Source: a virus
Reading direction: 5' to 3' (one strand)
IMG/VR virus record: IMGVR_UViG_3300045781_000081
Location: 1 to 56,924 of that record
Length of the DNA: 56,924 nucleotides
In this document: positions 25,077 through 34,263 of the stretch, piece by piece
Layout of the letters: each line of letters begins with the position of its first letter
Position numbering within the stretch: position 1 is the first letter of the stretch
Made by a program: the position numbers and the translations under genes
Notes under the pieces: model-generated
The model's database searches: none
The model's input: only the letters and a program-made list of their open reading frames with translations
Told to the model about the DNA's origin: nothing

Positions 25077-26744
25077 TTACTGCGAACCTTTCATTGCACC
25101 GATACCGGACTGCGCCAGGGTCTGCTGCATCTCGTTGACCAGGTTGACCAGGGCGTTACGGGCGGGTGCACCCGACAATGCTACCCAGCTACCCGGTGCG
25201 CCGCCGCCAGGTCCGACCGCATTGAAACAACCGATGGTGTAAATCTCGGTGTTCGGGGTGATCGCGGTTGCGGTGACGTTTTCAAAGGTAATCGCCAGGG
25301 TGTTGGCTGCCGAGATGCGGCAACCGGCGATTGCCAGGCCGGCCTGAAACGACGGCTTGTTGACGAACACCGTAGCGGGACTGGCGTTGACGAACGGCAG
25401 ACCAACGACGGTGAAAGTCTGCTCGGCGGTGGTGTTTGCCGCAACCGAGGTAGGCGTAATGCTGGCACGCAGCACGGTGAACGGGCTAATCGGTGTCTGG
25501 TTGAGTACGGTAACGCCGTAAATCTCGGTGGCGGACGGTGTGACTGCTGCGGCGGTCGGGTTGACGAATTGAATCTGCAACGTGTTTGCCGCCGAGATGC
25601 GCCCTGTACCGTTCAGTAGACCCACGGAAAGGGTCGGTTTCTGCACACCAACCGCGATGTCGGTAGCGAGCAGACCGCTGACAGTCAGTGTCTGTTCCGA
25701 CGAGGTGATGGTTGCTACGGACACCAGGCCGGTACCGACGACGCCGTAACTGGTAATCTGGTCAGCGGTGAGCATGGAATGCAGACCGACAACGGAGTAG
25801 GTTTCAGCGGCGGTCGGCGTAACCACGGCGGCGGTCGGGTTGACGAATGTGACCCCGATCTGGTTGATACCAGTCACCCTTGCGTTGCTGATCGCCACGC
25901 CTGCGTTGATAGTCGGTTTGGTGACCATGACAGCCATGCCGGGGGCGATGGTGTTACCTCCGAGGAACGTAACGGTCGGTGCGGTCACATACCCGGAGCC
26001 GGGGTTGGTGATCTGTACGCCGAGGATCGTACCGGTTGCGCTCATGATGGGTACGCCGGTCGCGCCGACGCCGACCGTGCCGATGTTCGGGAAAGGTACC
26101 GAGGGGTTGGCCGGGTTGACCGCCGGGTTGTTGAGTCCGTAGTTGAAGGACACGACCGGCGGGGTGGTGTAGTTGGACCCGGCGGCGGTGATCGTGACGC
26201 TGGTGACCTGCCCGCCGGAAATAGCGGCGGTACCGGTTGCGACGACCGGGACAAGGTTGAAAATCTGTTCCTGAGTGGTTGCCGCCGGCACGGGCGCGGG
26301 AGTCAGCGCCTGCTGGTGAACAGGGAAACCGCGCAGTACAGTCACGTTGTAGACCTGACTCGCGGTCGGGGTCAGGGTACCCGCCGAGGTGTTGGAAAGC
26401 GTCAGGAACATGGTGTTCGCCGCCGAGATTCGGGCACTATGAACACCGATACCCGCCTGTGCGGTCGGCTTGTTGACGGCTGCCACAAAGTCGGTGGCGA
26501 GCAGACCGTTGCCTGCGGTGGTGCCGACCGTCAGGGACTGCTCGGCAGTCGTCAGGGTGACGATGGCTGCCGGGGTCAGGGTCTGCTGGTAGGTGACAAC
26601 CTGCCCGCCGGCCAGGGGGTACAGAGGACCAGCGCAGGGATTGTTACGCTGGGGCACTTCGCCGCTGTTGTAGAGAGCTACCAGGTCGGTAGCGCCGTCG
26701 CCGAGGCTAACACCGTCGCCTCCGGTAAGAATATTTTTAGGCAT
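25077..26744 (-). CDS. repeat-domain virion protein, capsid decoration candidate
   Basis: 555 residues, start preceded by AGGAGA. After an N-terminal strap (MPKNILTGGDGVSLGDGA) there are four copies of a ~80-100-residue module with the signature TTAEQ-x-LTV, GLLATD, NKPTxQAGxG, RISAANTLxI and TPTxxEIYxV. In copy two a GSNYTTPPVVSF / GSGYVTAPTVTF beta insert is present. The end has SWVALSGAPARNALVNLVNE. It lies just downstream of the major capsid gene, the usual place for decoration or head-fibre proteins. No Ig-like or known decoration family can be assigned by eye. Confidence 0.72.
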   Translation of the reverse strand: MPKNILTGGDGVSLGDGATDLVALYNSGEVPQRNNPCAGPLYPLAGGQVVTYQQTLTPAAIVTLTTAEQSLTVGTTAGNGLLATDFVAAVNKPTAQAGIGVHSARISAANTMFLTLSNTSAGTLTPTASQVYNVTVLRGFPVHQQALTPAPVPAATTQEQIFNLVPVVATGTAAISGGQVTSVTITAAGSNYTTPPVVSFNYGLNNPAVNPANPSVPFPNIGTVGVGATGVPIMSATGTILGVQITNPGSGYVTAPTVTFLGGNTIAPGMAVMVTKPTINAGVAISNARVTGINQIGVTFVNPTAAVVTPTAAETYSVVGLHSMLTADQITSYGVVGTGLVSVATITSSEQTLTVSGLLATDIAVGVQKPTLSVGLLNGTGRISAANTLQIQFVNPTAAAVTPSATEIYGVTVLNQTPISPFTVLRASITPTSVAANTTAEQTFTVVGLPFVNASPATVFVNKPSFQAGLAIAGCRISAANTLAITFENVTATAITPNTEIYTIGCFNAVGPGGGAPGSWVALSGAPARNALVNLVNEMQQTLAQSGIGAMKGSQ

Positions 26745-26798
26745 GGTTCGTTTCTCCTATGTTGATTGTGATCACATTTACTGCTGTGTCGCTACGGG

Positions 26799-28046
26799 TT
26801 ACCGGGTTACGCGGGCGGCGCACTGCGGACGGGTCGCCAGATACCCGTACAGTACGTCCAGGCGGGACAGGTACACGTTGTTGATGATGTCGAAGCCGCG
26901 CAGGATGCGGAGCGAAATACCTTCGGACACCTCGCGGTAGCACATGTCCATTCCTTTGGGGAGCGTCATGTCGCCGGTAACGAACGTGAACGCCGTCTTG
27001 TCGTAGGCGATGTTCTGCCCGTAGCTGGTGGACGCCGCACCCTGGAACACGACCGAACCGGCAACACCTGTGGTCGGAGAGGCGGTCACGTTGCTGTAGG
27101 GGTTTTGCACCGCCGGCAGCGCGATAACCGGTATGATCGCCGGGGAGATGTTGAGGGTGACGTTGCCGTTCGCGTCCGCCGTGTAAACATCCGTACCGTC
27201 GGCAGTGCCGGTCGCCACGAACTGCTGGAGCGAACCGAACGTCTGCTTGGTTTCCATGTGAACCTTGCTGCACCCCGTCATGGTGAAGACGGTCCCGCGT
27301 GTGATCGTTGCGCCTGCGGTGAAACCCGCAAGTAAGACGGTCGTGCCAGTCTGGTTCGCGCCGTTCACGTAGACGTTGGCGCTGCCGGCCATGGTGCCCG
27401 TGGTGTGGACCGGCACCAGTTCGTTCTCGTAGAAATCGAAGTTGGAAGCGCGACCCATGGTCCCTTCCAAGAACTGCTCTTCAATCGCCTTGACCGGGTT
27501 GAAAAAGTTGGTCATGCCGTTGCTCATGGCGGCACTGGTCACGGAGTCGAGCTGCACCTTGCGCCCCTTGCCTTTGGGTGCCAACGACTGGTTCAGCAGG
27601 GTCTTGGCGTTGAGGAACGGCAGGATACCAGCGGGAGTCGAACCGGCGGTGCCGGTGAACTGGTAGATGTCCTTGAACATCTGGAACGCGTCGGATTCCA
27701 TGTTGGCGATGATCGTCGCAACCGCCGGGTCCAGGACGCGCTCCGCGAAGTCCTCGATGTTCAGCGACAGGTCGGTGTCGGAAAAGTCCATGTCGGCACC
27801 GCCGATCTGGGACAGGACCAGGACAATGTTCTGCTCCTGCGTGCCCTGCATGTTGGAAACCGGGCCGCGCCGGTAATTGTACTGGTTCGGCAGACGAATC
27901 TTGAGTTGGTTGCCGATCTTGGCGTTTTCCTGACCGAACTGATCGTCATACTGGCGACCGATGGTCCCGATGAAGGTGGACTTATTGTGGAGGATCGCCA
28001 AGGACTTGCGGGTTATCTTAATATCCGTTAATAGTGCGTTAGCCAC
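26799..28046 (-). CDS. major capsid protein, P22 coat-like
   Basis: 415 residues from a GTG start behind AAGGAG. The N-terminus ANALLTDIKITRKSLAILHN, followed by GTIGRQYDDQFGQENAKIGN and LKIRLPNQYNYRRGP, and the C-terminal SEGISLRILRGFDIINN match the P22 gp5 coat protein family (HK97 fold with an inserted I-domain). The stretch around SKVHMETKQTFGSLQQFV also fits. It assembles the icosahedral head with the scaffold encoded directly upstream. Confidence 0.93.
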   Translation of the reverse strand: MANALLTDIKITRKSLAILHNKSTFIGTIGRQYDDQFGQENAKIGNQLKIRLPNQYNYRRGPVSNMQGTQEQNIVLVLSQIGGADMDFSDTDLSLNIEDFAERVLDPAVATIIANMESDAFQMFKDIYQFTGTAGSTPAGILPFLNAKTLLNQSLAPKGKGRKVQLDSVTSAAMSNGMTNFFNPVKAIEEQFLEGTMGRASNFDFYENELVPVHTTGTMAGSANVYVNGANQTGTTVLLAGFTAGATITRGTVFTMTGCSKVHMETKQTFGSLQQFVATGTADGTDVYTADANGNVTLNISPAIIPVIALPAVQNPYSNVTASPTTGVAGSVVFQGAASTSYGQNIAYDKTAFTFVTGDMTLPKGMDMCYREVSEGISLRILRGFDIINNVYLSRLDVLYGYLATRPQCAARVTR

Positions 28047-28078
28047 GGTTAATACTCCTTACGCCCGGTGCTGCCGGG

Positions 28079-29008
28079 TCAACCTCGTCTGTAGCTAGCC
28101 TCGCGCATTTCCCTGATCACATCTGCTGCCGGGCGCTTGTCGTCGTCGGTATCCAACGCGCCTCGCTGCTGACTTGCCGGTGTGACCGGGGGTGGCGCTC
28201 CGCTAACCTTCTTGACGGGCGTGTTGTTTGCCGCTGTGATAGCGGATTCGATTTTTACCAGTTCCCTCATTGCCGCCACCGGGGCGAGTTGCGCAATCCG
28301 CGTGGCGTCCTTCTTGTTGTTAAACAGGTGCCGCAACAGTTCCGGCCCGACTTCCGACTCCAGCACCAATTCCTGAGTTGCCGCGTTGAGCGGTAGATGG
28401 TACTCGCCGGGGAGGTGCCATTTGTTGGCGATGTCCGCCAGCTCCGGGTCAAGCTCGCTCGCTTTCTCCAGGCGCTTGACGTACTCGCTGCGTTTCTGCT
28501 GTACGGTCTGCTGCACCGTCTGTTCCTGCTGTTCCGCCCGCAGGTCGTACTTGGCTTTCTCGATCACGTACTTGTCACGAGCTTCCTGGTACTTGTCGTC
28601 CTCGGCTTCCTGCGCCGCTTCGCCTTCCTCCCAATCGTCAAACTTGCTCCGGTCGATCTTTACCCTGACAGGAGCTTTCGGGACGGTCGGCGCTGCCGGT
28701 GCGGGCGGTGTGGCTGCGGGGCTGTGTGCGGCGGGTGCTTTCCCACCGGCCTCGGCTACGCCACGCCAATATGCTGCTTCCTGTGATGCTTCCTGGCGTT
28801 TTTTCCGTTCCGCAGACAGTGCTGTGGTCAGACCCTTCACCGGGTCCGCTGCCGGTGGATCGCCCGCAGGCGGGTCTGCCGCTGGGGGATCGCTGGCCGG
28901 CGGGTCCGCTGCCGGTGGATCGCCCGCAGGCGGGTCTGCCGCTGGGGGGTCGGTGACTGTGACTTCACCACGCTGATTTCCGAGAATACGTACCAGTCTT
29001 TTAAACAT
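28079..29008 (-). CDS. scaffolding protein
   Basis: ATG 29008 is chosen since GGAG lies eight bases upstream; a GTG two codons before it is too close to that site. 309 residues: a basic N-terminus, then a repeated DPPAADPPAGDPPA segment (residues about 18-60), a charged helical middle (KYQEARDKYVIEKAKYD, EQTVQQTVQQKRSEYV) and a basic C-terminal helix (AADVIREMREASYRRG). That composition and its place between portal and coat genes fit a P22-type scaffold, whose C-terminal helix binds coat. The proline repeat is also a DNA repeat. Confidence 0.82.
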   Translation of the reverse strand: MFKRLVRILGNQRGEVTVTDPPAADPPAGDPPAADPPASDPPAADPPAGDPPAADPVKGLTTALSAERKKRQEASQEAAYWRGVAEAGGKAPAAHSPAATPPAPAAPTVPKAPVRVKIDRSKFDDWEEGEAAQEAEDDKYQEARDKYVIEKAKYDLRAEQQEQTVQQTVQQKRSEYVKRLEKASELDPELADIANKWHLPGEYHLPLNAATQELVLESEVGPELLRHLFNNKKDATRIAQLAPVAAMRELVKIESAITAANNTPVKKVSGAPPPVTPASQQRGALDTDDDKRPAADVIREMREASYRRG

Positions 29009-29090
29009 GATCACATCTCCTTTTGCTACGCGCCCGATAGGTCCGGCGACAACCGTTTAGCGCCCGTTAAGGTCGGCTTCACCTTGTTGA

Positions 29091-29333
29091 CTATTTCTTA
29101 CCGCTGCCGAGCAACGTCTTAGTGTGCCGCATGGCTTCTGCCGGCGACTTGGCGATAAGGATTTCCTCACCTTTCGGGCCATAGGCACTCACCGTGAAAC
29201 CGTTATCCGCCTCGGTGATCCGAACCGACCGTTTTTCCCGGTAGCAGCATTCGACGGGTCCATCGGCAATTGTACCCTTCTGTTTACGAACGGATTTCTT
29301 CGCGGTGGCGGGTTTCTTCTTGGGGGTGGTCAT
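29091..29333 (-). CDS. small basic protein between portal and scaffold genes
   Basis: 80 residues behind a GAGGAGA site. A lysine-rich N-terminus (PKKKPATAKKSVRKQKG) is followed by a small beta-rich domain (RSVRITEADNGFTVSAYGPK, then EEILIAKSPAEAMRHTK). The basic tail suggests nucleic acid contact. No family is recognised; the gene is in the packaging/head block and is probably co-transcribed with the scaffold gene. Confidence 0.65.
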   Translation of the reverse strand: MTTPKKKPATAKKSVRKQKGTIADGPVECCYREKRSVRITEADNGFTVSAYGPKGEEILIAKSPAEAMRHTKTLLGSGKK

Positions 29334-29345
29334 ATCGGTTCTCCT

Positions 29346-29492
29346 CTAAACGTCAATCCATTCGTGCCCGCACGCGACACATCTGTAATGGTCGTGCCGG
29401 TGATCCGCACCTGGTGTATTGATCAGACCGCACACTGTGAAGTCATGCGGCGCCACTTGGCAACCCGCCGTGCCACAGACCGGGCAACGCAT
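29346..29492 (-). CDS. 48-residue zinc-ribbon protein
   Basis: The ATG lies one base after the portal stop. The product begins MRCPVCGTAGC and ends YRCVACGHEWIDV, so two CxxC knuckles about 30 residues apart can bind zinc. No Shine-Dalgarno is obvious, so translation may be coupled to the portal gene. Small zinc ribbons of this kind are frequent in phage genomes and may be transcription or assembly cofactors; function unknown. Confidence 0.65.
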   Translation of the reverse strand: MRCPVCGTAGCQVAPHDFTVCGLINTPGADHRHDHYRCVACGHEWIDV

Positions 29493-29493
29493 G

Positions 29494-31881
29494 TCACGCG
29501 GCCAACTGCTGCGGTATCAAGTCCGGGTGTTTGCTGGACGGCGAGACACTGTGCAGTTCTTCCAGGATGCGCAGTATCTGCGTCTTGATACCCGACTCGC
29601 TCTCGTTGGTCGCCTTGTAAAGCTCAACCATCTTGACCTTGGCGGTCAGCAGTGCGACCTGCTCTTTGGCCTGTGCTGTCTTTTCCTTCGCCAGCTCAGT
29701 CTGAACCTTGGCAAGTTGCACCTGTATCTGTGGCGGGACGGGCGGCTGGAAGGTCTGTTCACCTTCTTTGAGTGCGACCAGGCCGGCGGGCATGGTACGG
29801 CGTGCGCGGCTTGCCATCTTGTCAGCTCCCAAGAAATCCATATTTTCAAACAGAATATCCTGGTATTTCTCCATACCCTTGGGGTTGGCTTGCGTCATAC
29901 CCTGGAGAATTTGAGTGGCTTCTTGGCGCTGGGTGGCGTAGCTCGGCCCGGTGGTCACAACTATGTCGTACTTGCCCACGGTGATGTCGTTGAACTTCGC
30001 ACCCTTACCCTTCTGCTGGAACAGTTCGACCAGGTGGGTGGTGTTCATCTCTTTGTACCGTTCCGGGTTGGCACGGACGTTTTTAAGGGCGGTTTCCGCG
30101 TTAGTGTTGATCGGCACAATGTGCTCAGTATCATCAATATTGCGTAGCCGCACATCGCGTTCGGAGTCATAGATTTCCGGGATCATGGAATTGATCACTT
30201 TGCCGGAATGCTCAATACCCCGATTGAGGTTGTAGCCGTAGACGTAGGTGGAAATGTCGCCCGGCTTTTGCTTGGCGTAAACGGCGGGGGCGCTGCGCTC
30301 CGGTCCCACTTCTCCCACATCGCCGCCAAACATGCCGATAACTGCTTTCAGATTGTCGTGCGCTCGTTGTGCCTGGGTGAACAGGGCGGTCGGGGGTTGT
30401 GCGGGTGCCTGGCGCATGGGGGGCGGCAGGAGTTGCCCGTTGTCGCCCACGACGGCGTTGTATTTCAGCACCGCGTAGTTCTTCACATTGGCGTTGATAT
30501 AGTCGTTTTCATAATTCTCGATCTGCTCGGCGGTAGCGAGCCAGGGTGCTTTGGGGGCAAGCGCAATGGTTTCAGCCAATGCGGTTTCCCAATAATTGAC
30601 CAGGCGCTGCGCGTCCTTGGCGTCCCGAATGATCCCCTTGATAATCACCTTACCCTTGATGTTGAGCGTCGGACCTGTGATCATCACGATGGGGATATAG
30701 CAGCCGGGTATCGGGTCGCCGTCCAGCAGAGTTTCCGGGTCCAGGTCGTCCTCTTCCCGATAATCCTCGTAACCGTCCTTGCGCGGCGGCAAGATCGTAT
30801 CCATGGTGAGCGTGTAGTGCCGGATGCGATTGACGGGCGTGGTGCGGCGAGCTGTAATTTTCGGCTCGTCGGGCAGCGCCATCGGGGGGAGCGCCGGGGG
30901 AGCGCCGGACGCGGGAGGCGCAGCAGGACCGGTGGGTACCGGCTGACCCGGCTGACCGGGGGGCGTTGAACCGGGGGGTACCGGTCCTGCTGCTACGGGC
31001 GGGTGGCCCGCCTGCGGTGGTGCGCCGGGTGCTGCCTGGTGCGGCGGCGGTGCGGGCTGCGCCTGCTGCGCCTGCTCCAGCTTGTACTCGCGCAACTCTT
31101 TCCAGTCGGAGATCAGTTTCTTGGCGTCGGCCTCGGGTAACACGGTGCCGTCTTCCATCTGGCAGAAGGTGACTTTTTCCGGTTTGACCACATAATAGTC
31201 GATGACCGCCACCGAGTCCTCGGAATACATGCCCTCCAGGCCGGTTGTGGCGAGCGCCTTGTTGGGCAGGTCCGCGTCCGGCCAAAATTCCTTGAACTCG
31301 TCCTTGGGCATCATGTCGTAAATAAACCCGTACTTCGCGTCCGCTCCCGCCGCGTCCTTGCGGTGCGAGTCGAGGTACACGTTGAACGGGTTGGGGATCA
31401 GTTCTTCGTAGATTTCCTGGAGAAAGGGATTGTCTTCACAGTACCGGGTGCCGACGCGCCACGCGCCGTAGCCGGCGGGTACCTGCGTCTTGCCTGCTTC
31501 CAGGTAGATGTCCTCGGCGTTGGAAATGTACTCGGTGTTGGCGATGATCCCGGCGCGGATACGGGCGATGTGGGGGTCTGCTTTGTAATCGACGGGTTTT
31601 ACGGAGATGCGAGCGCGGTTGTGCAGCATGTCACCGACGACTTGTGCGGGGAATTTAGTGATTATAGGGACTTCGATGCAAGGGCGACCGTCGCGGGTCC
31701 GGTCGTCGCGCTCTTTCTGCGCCCACTGGTTGCCTGCAACGGTGAACTCAAGGCACTCTACTGCGTGGCGACGGTTCTCGGCGTCGAGTTTGATTTCATA
31801 CTCAAGACGCTTTCTAACTTTCGCTAGAAACTTCTTGGTACTCTCGTCAGTCGCTTCCTGTGCCTTGGTTTTCTTAGCCAA
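29494..31881 (-). CDS. portal protein, P22 gp1-like
   Basis: TTG at 31881 is favoured: CGGAGA lies seven bases before it, while the ATG five codons upstream overlaps that site. 795 residues. Family features: ENRRHAVECLEFTVAGNQW, LDSHRKDAAGADAKYGF, YDMMPKDEF, CYIPIVMITGPTLNIKGKV, and RGIEHSGKVINSMIPEIYD. The C-terminal 100 residues form a long helical barrel-like tail (QIQVQLAKVQTELAKEK). Residues about 280-345 are a proline/glutamine/alanine-rich insert with PPGQPGQPVP not expected in the P22 portal. It forms the dodecameric DNA gate. Confidence 0.92.
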   Translation of the reverse strand: MAKKTKAQEATDESTKKFLAKVRKRLEYEIKLDAENRRHAVECLEFTVAGNQWAQKERDDRTRDGRPCIEVPIITKFPAQVVGDMLHNRARISVKPVDYKADPHIARIRAGIIANTEYISNAEDIYLEAGKTQVPAGYGAWRVGTRYCEDNPFLQEIYEELIPNPFNVYLDSHRKDAAGADAKYGFIYDMMPKDEFKEFWPDADLPNKALATTGLEGMYSEDSVAVIDYYVVKPEKVTFCQMEDGTVLPEADAKKLISDWKELREYKLEQAQQAQPAPPPHQAAPGAPPQAGHPPVAAGPVPPGSTPPGQPGQPVPTGPAAPPASGAPPALPPMALPDEPKITARRTTPVNRIRHYTLTMDTILPPRKDGYEDYREEDDLDPETLLDGDPIPGCYIPIVMITGPTLNIKGKVIIKGIIRDAKDAQRLVNYWETALAETIALAPKAPWLATAEQIENYENDYINANVKNYAVLKYNAVVGDNGQLLPPPMRQAPAQPPTALFTQAQRAHDNLKAVIGMFGGDVGEVGPERSAPAVYAKQKPGDISTYVYGYNLNRGIEHSGKVINSMIPEIYDSERDVRLRNIDDTEHIVPINTNAETALKNVRANPERYKEMNTTHLVELFQQKGKGAKFNDITVGKYDIVVTTGPSYATQRQEATQILQGMTQANPKGMEKYQDILFENMDFLGADKMASRARRTMPAGLVALKEGEQTFQPPVPPQIQVQLAKVQTELAKEKTAQAKEQVALLTAKVKMVELYKATNESESGIKTQILRILEELHSVSPSSKHPDLIPQQLAA

Positions 31882-31982
31882 AGTAAGTCTCCGCATGTGC
31901 GGTGCACGCCAAATGAAACCGGCTGGTGGTAGTTTGTCATGAGCCTTACACCCTTACGGGTGATAAAGTCAAGAGAAATTAA

Positions 31983-33713
31983 TTACATCTCGCCCCGAAT
32001 ACGTCGCGCTGCCATCATGGAGCCGACTGACTGAGGTTTGGGGCGGCTCGCCAGGTTGAATTTGTACGTTTTGATGATGTCATACGTGTACGCCCAACCG
32101 TTGATACAGTCGGGATGGTAGTACGGGTGCAGGTCCATCTCTGTGGTGATTTTTAACATGTCCTCGTCACTCACCTCGGTGGACACATACAACTTCCCGT
32201 TGCAAAGCGGCCATTCCAGCGCGGCCTCGACGCGTTCTTCCGTGGACCTGCCACCGGGGCGTAGCAGTATGAGCGATCCCGTCTCGGTCGAGACGCGGCG
32301 TCCGTGCGCCTTGAGTGCGCCGGCAATGTGAATTTCCGTGGTGGACAGACCGACTTTCTCGACTGCGATTGCCCGGATGAAACCGCCGTTCAGGTACATG
32401 TCGATGACGGTGTTGATCGCCTCGGCGTGCGTCAGTTCGTCGGCAACCATCCGCTCCAGGTAGCAGTCCGACGCTCCCAGCTCGTTCATGATCGGGTTTA
32501 CGGAGATGATACCGATGAACCACTTGTCACCTTTACGGGTCGCTTTAGACCTGGTGTCGGTGCCACCGGCCTGGTCAATGATAAGGAACTTGTAACGGTC
32601 TTTCGGCATGAAACGCGGCTCGATCCGCTTGAGCATTTTGCTGTCAAGTTTCACGTCCTTAACCGGGGTCGGGTTGCAGAGCTGTTGTGAGTCAAAATAT
32701 TTACTGGTTTTCAGCTTGTCGAGTCGTTCCTGGGGGAGCAGCACTGGTCTGCCTGTCTTGGTGCCGTCGTGGGTAGCTGCTTTGATGATCGTTCGGTAGA
32801 GTTTTTCACCGTGAATGTCCTTCTTGTCACGGATTTGGACCAGCGCACCGACGTGGCTGTAATAGGTACCGACGATCAGCTCCGTACCACCATCCGTTCC
32901 AAGGTTGTCCGACATCTCAAACGCCGCGAAACAAAGGTTCAATTGATCCGGTGACTTGGCAATGTCGAATGTCTCGCAGTCGTCATAGACGCGATGATCA
33001 AAGTGACCACCCGTTGGCATCCCCTCGATCAGACCGAACGCCTCAACCGTGTTTTCCCTGCGACTGGCCGATTTCCGTTTGATCCGGATACCGTTTTGCA
33101 GCGACCAGGACGGCGATTCAGTGTCAGGTTTCTCGTAAAGAATATCGGGGAAACACTGCCACATGACCTCTTTTTGCAGCGTTTCGCGGATGCCGGACAG
33201 GAATTTGTCGGCTGCGGGTTTTTTGAAGGAGAATAACGCGGTGGTGCATTCCGGGTCGTTGAGGATACGCTTGATCGTCAAACCCATTGTGATCACAGTG
33301 GATTTGAAGTGCTCGCGTGCGTAGTTGTGGAACGCTCCGGTGTGGCTCAATCCACCGTCCGGGGTGCTCGCTTCCAGTTCGTTACACATTTCTACGACGA
33401 ACGGGTGGTTGGCCGGCGGCACCTCCATGATAAAATGGACGATGAAGAACAGGTCACCCTTGGTGAACAGCCGTACAATTGATTTTGCGAACCGCTCACG
33501 ATCTACCGGGGGCTGCGCGGCGATGTCGCGGAACGCTTTTTCATAGTCGTGGGCGTACCAGGTGAGCCAGGGGAAGTCAGGGTGTGACGCGGGGTCGGCT
33601 AGGTACTGGTCGTCAGACGGCAGAGACAGAGCAAACCGTGTCAGGTCGGCGTCATAGACGGACCTGCACGGCGCGATCTGCGGGTGCGGAATGAATTTTG
33701 GAAGCGTTTGCAA
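31983..33713 (-). CDS. terminase large subunit
   Basis: The open frame extends into the tRNA gene, so the start is placed at TTG 33713, five bases after GGAG. 576 residues. ATPase domain: an atypical P-loop AREHFKST, then KRILNDPECTTALFSFKK, and a Walker B-like stretch HRVYDDCET. Nuclease domain: FLIIDQAGGTDT with the metal-binding aspartate, later IRAIAVEKVGLSTTEI and VSTETGS. It cuts and pumps DNA through the portal encoded next to it. The phosphate loop lacks the usual glycines; this is seen in other phage terminases. Confidence 0.88.
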   Translation of the reverse strand: MQTLPKFIPHPQIAPCRSVYDADLTRFALSLPSDDQYLADPASHPDFPWLTWYAHDYEKAFRDIAAQPPVDRERFAKSIVRLFTKGDLFFIVHFIMEVPPANHPFVVEMCNELEASTPDGGLSHTGAFHNYAREHFKSTVITMGLTIKRILNDPECTTALFSFKKPAADKFLSGIRETLQKEVMWQCFPDILYEKPDTESPSWSLQNGIRIKRKSASRRENTVEAFGLIEGMPTGGHFDHRVYDDCETFDIAKSPDQLNLCFAAFEMSDNLGTDGGTELIVGTYYSHVGALVQIRDKKDIHGEKLYRTIIKAATHDGTKTGRPVLLPQERLDKLKTSKYFDSQQLCNPTPVKDVKLDSKMLKRIEPRFMPKDRYKFLIIDQAGGTDTRSKATRKGDKWFIGIISVNPIMNELGASDCYLERMVADELTHAEAINTVIDMYLNGGFIRAIAVEKVGLSTTEIHIAGALKAHGRRVSTETGSLILLRPGGRSTEERVEAALEWPLCNGKLYVSTEVSDEDMLKITTEMDLHPYYHPDCINGWAYTYDIIKTYKFNLASRPKPQSVGSMMAARRIRGEM

Positions 33714-33761
33714 TATGACTCCGCGTGTGCGGTTCGGGCGCGTGTGGCGTCGCAGGTTACT

Positions 33762-33837
33762 TGGCGGCGGGGGTTGGGATTGAACCAACGACCACGGGAT
33801 TCAAAGTCCCGCGCTCTACCAACTGAGCTACCCCGCT
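33762..33837 (-). tRNA. tRNA-Gln (anticodon TTG)
   Basis: A 76-base cloverleaf with encoded CCA. D-stem GCTC/GAGC, anticodon stem CGGGA/TCCCG with loop CTTTGAA (anticodon TTG, reads CAA), T-stem GTTGG/CCAAC with loop TTCAATC, and acceptor AGCGGGG against CCCCGCC followed by G73. The first pair is A1 with C72, a mismatch. tRNA-Gln normally has a weak 1-72 pair and G73, so the assignment is coherent. Its 5' two bases are also the end of the stop codon of the upstream gene at 33836. Confidence 0.93.
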
Positions 33838-34252
33838 AAACGGTGTACGTCGGTCGTATCCGTATGAGCAGACACACTCGCATGATATACGTGCATTTGT
33901 CAATGTCGAACATTCGGACGACACGACATGTGATGTTCTGATATGTTTCTACTGCTGCGTCCTCAACGCCGACTGGTAGCGCGACTTTAACGCTGTCATG
34001 GTCAATCATTCTCGGTAACTTGATGTACTGGTGGTCCATCCAAACGTAGTGCTCCGGGTTGGTCAACAGCGGTTTAAGGTACTTGTCTCTCAAATCCTCC
34101 AGTGAACCATTCAACTCCAGTTCTGTCGGGCTAGTGAACAAGCACGTTCGGGTTGTGAAGTCGCAGCCCTTGGGTGCATTCATTTCCAGATCGTTCGTCG
34201 CCAAAAGCAACAACTGTCGCGCAATGTGTGTCATACTGATTCGTTTTTCCAT
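33836..34252 (-). CDS. hypothetical protein ending in the tRNA 5' end
   Basis: 138 residues from ATG 34252, behind AGGAGG. It begins MEKRISMTHIARQLLLLATN and has GCDFTTRTCLFTSPTELELN, then LRDKYLKPLL and LPVGVEDAAVETYQN. No family is recognised. The last two bases of its TAG are the first two of the tRNA, so tRNA 5' processing would cut the message at its stop codon. It shares a transcript with the genes upstream. Confidence 0.65.
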   Translation of the reverse strand: MEKRISMTHIARQLLLLATNDLEMNAPKGCDFTTRTCLFTSPTELELNGSLEDLRDKYLKPLLTNPEHYVWMDHQYIKLPRMIDHDSVKVALPVGVEDAAVETYQNITCRVVRMFDIDKCTYIMRVCLLIRIRPTYTV

Positions 34253-34263
34253 GTGACCTCCTG

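Noticed and set aside
25779-26765. 328-residue open frame on the + strand
   Set aside because: It lies entirely antisense to the repeat virion protein, has low-complexity, Gly/Arg/Asp-rich composition, and no leader or family signature. It is a by-product of GC-rich codon use.
33714-33788. Upstream extension of the terminase reading frame
   Set aside because: The extension overlaps the tRNA-Gln gene and has no ribosome site. TTG at 33713 has one.
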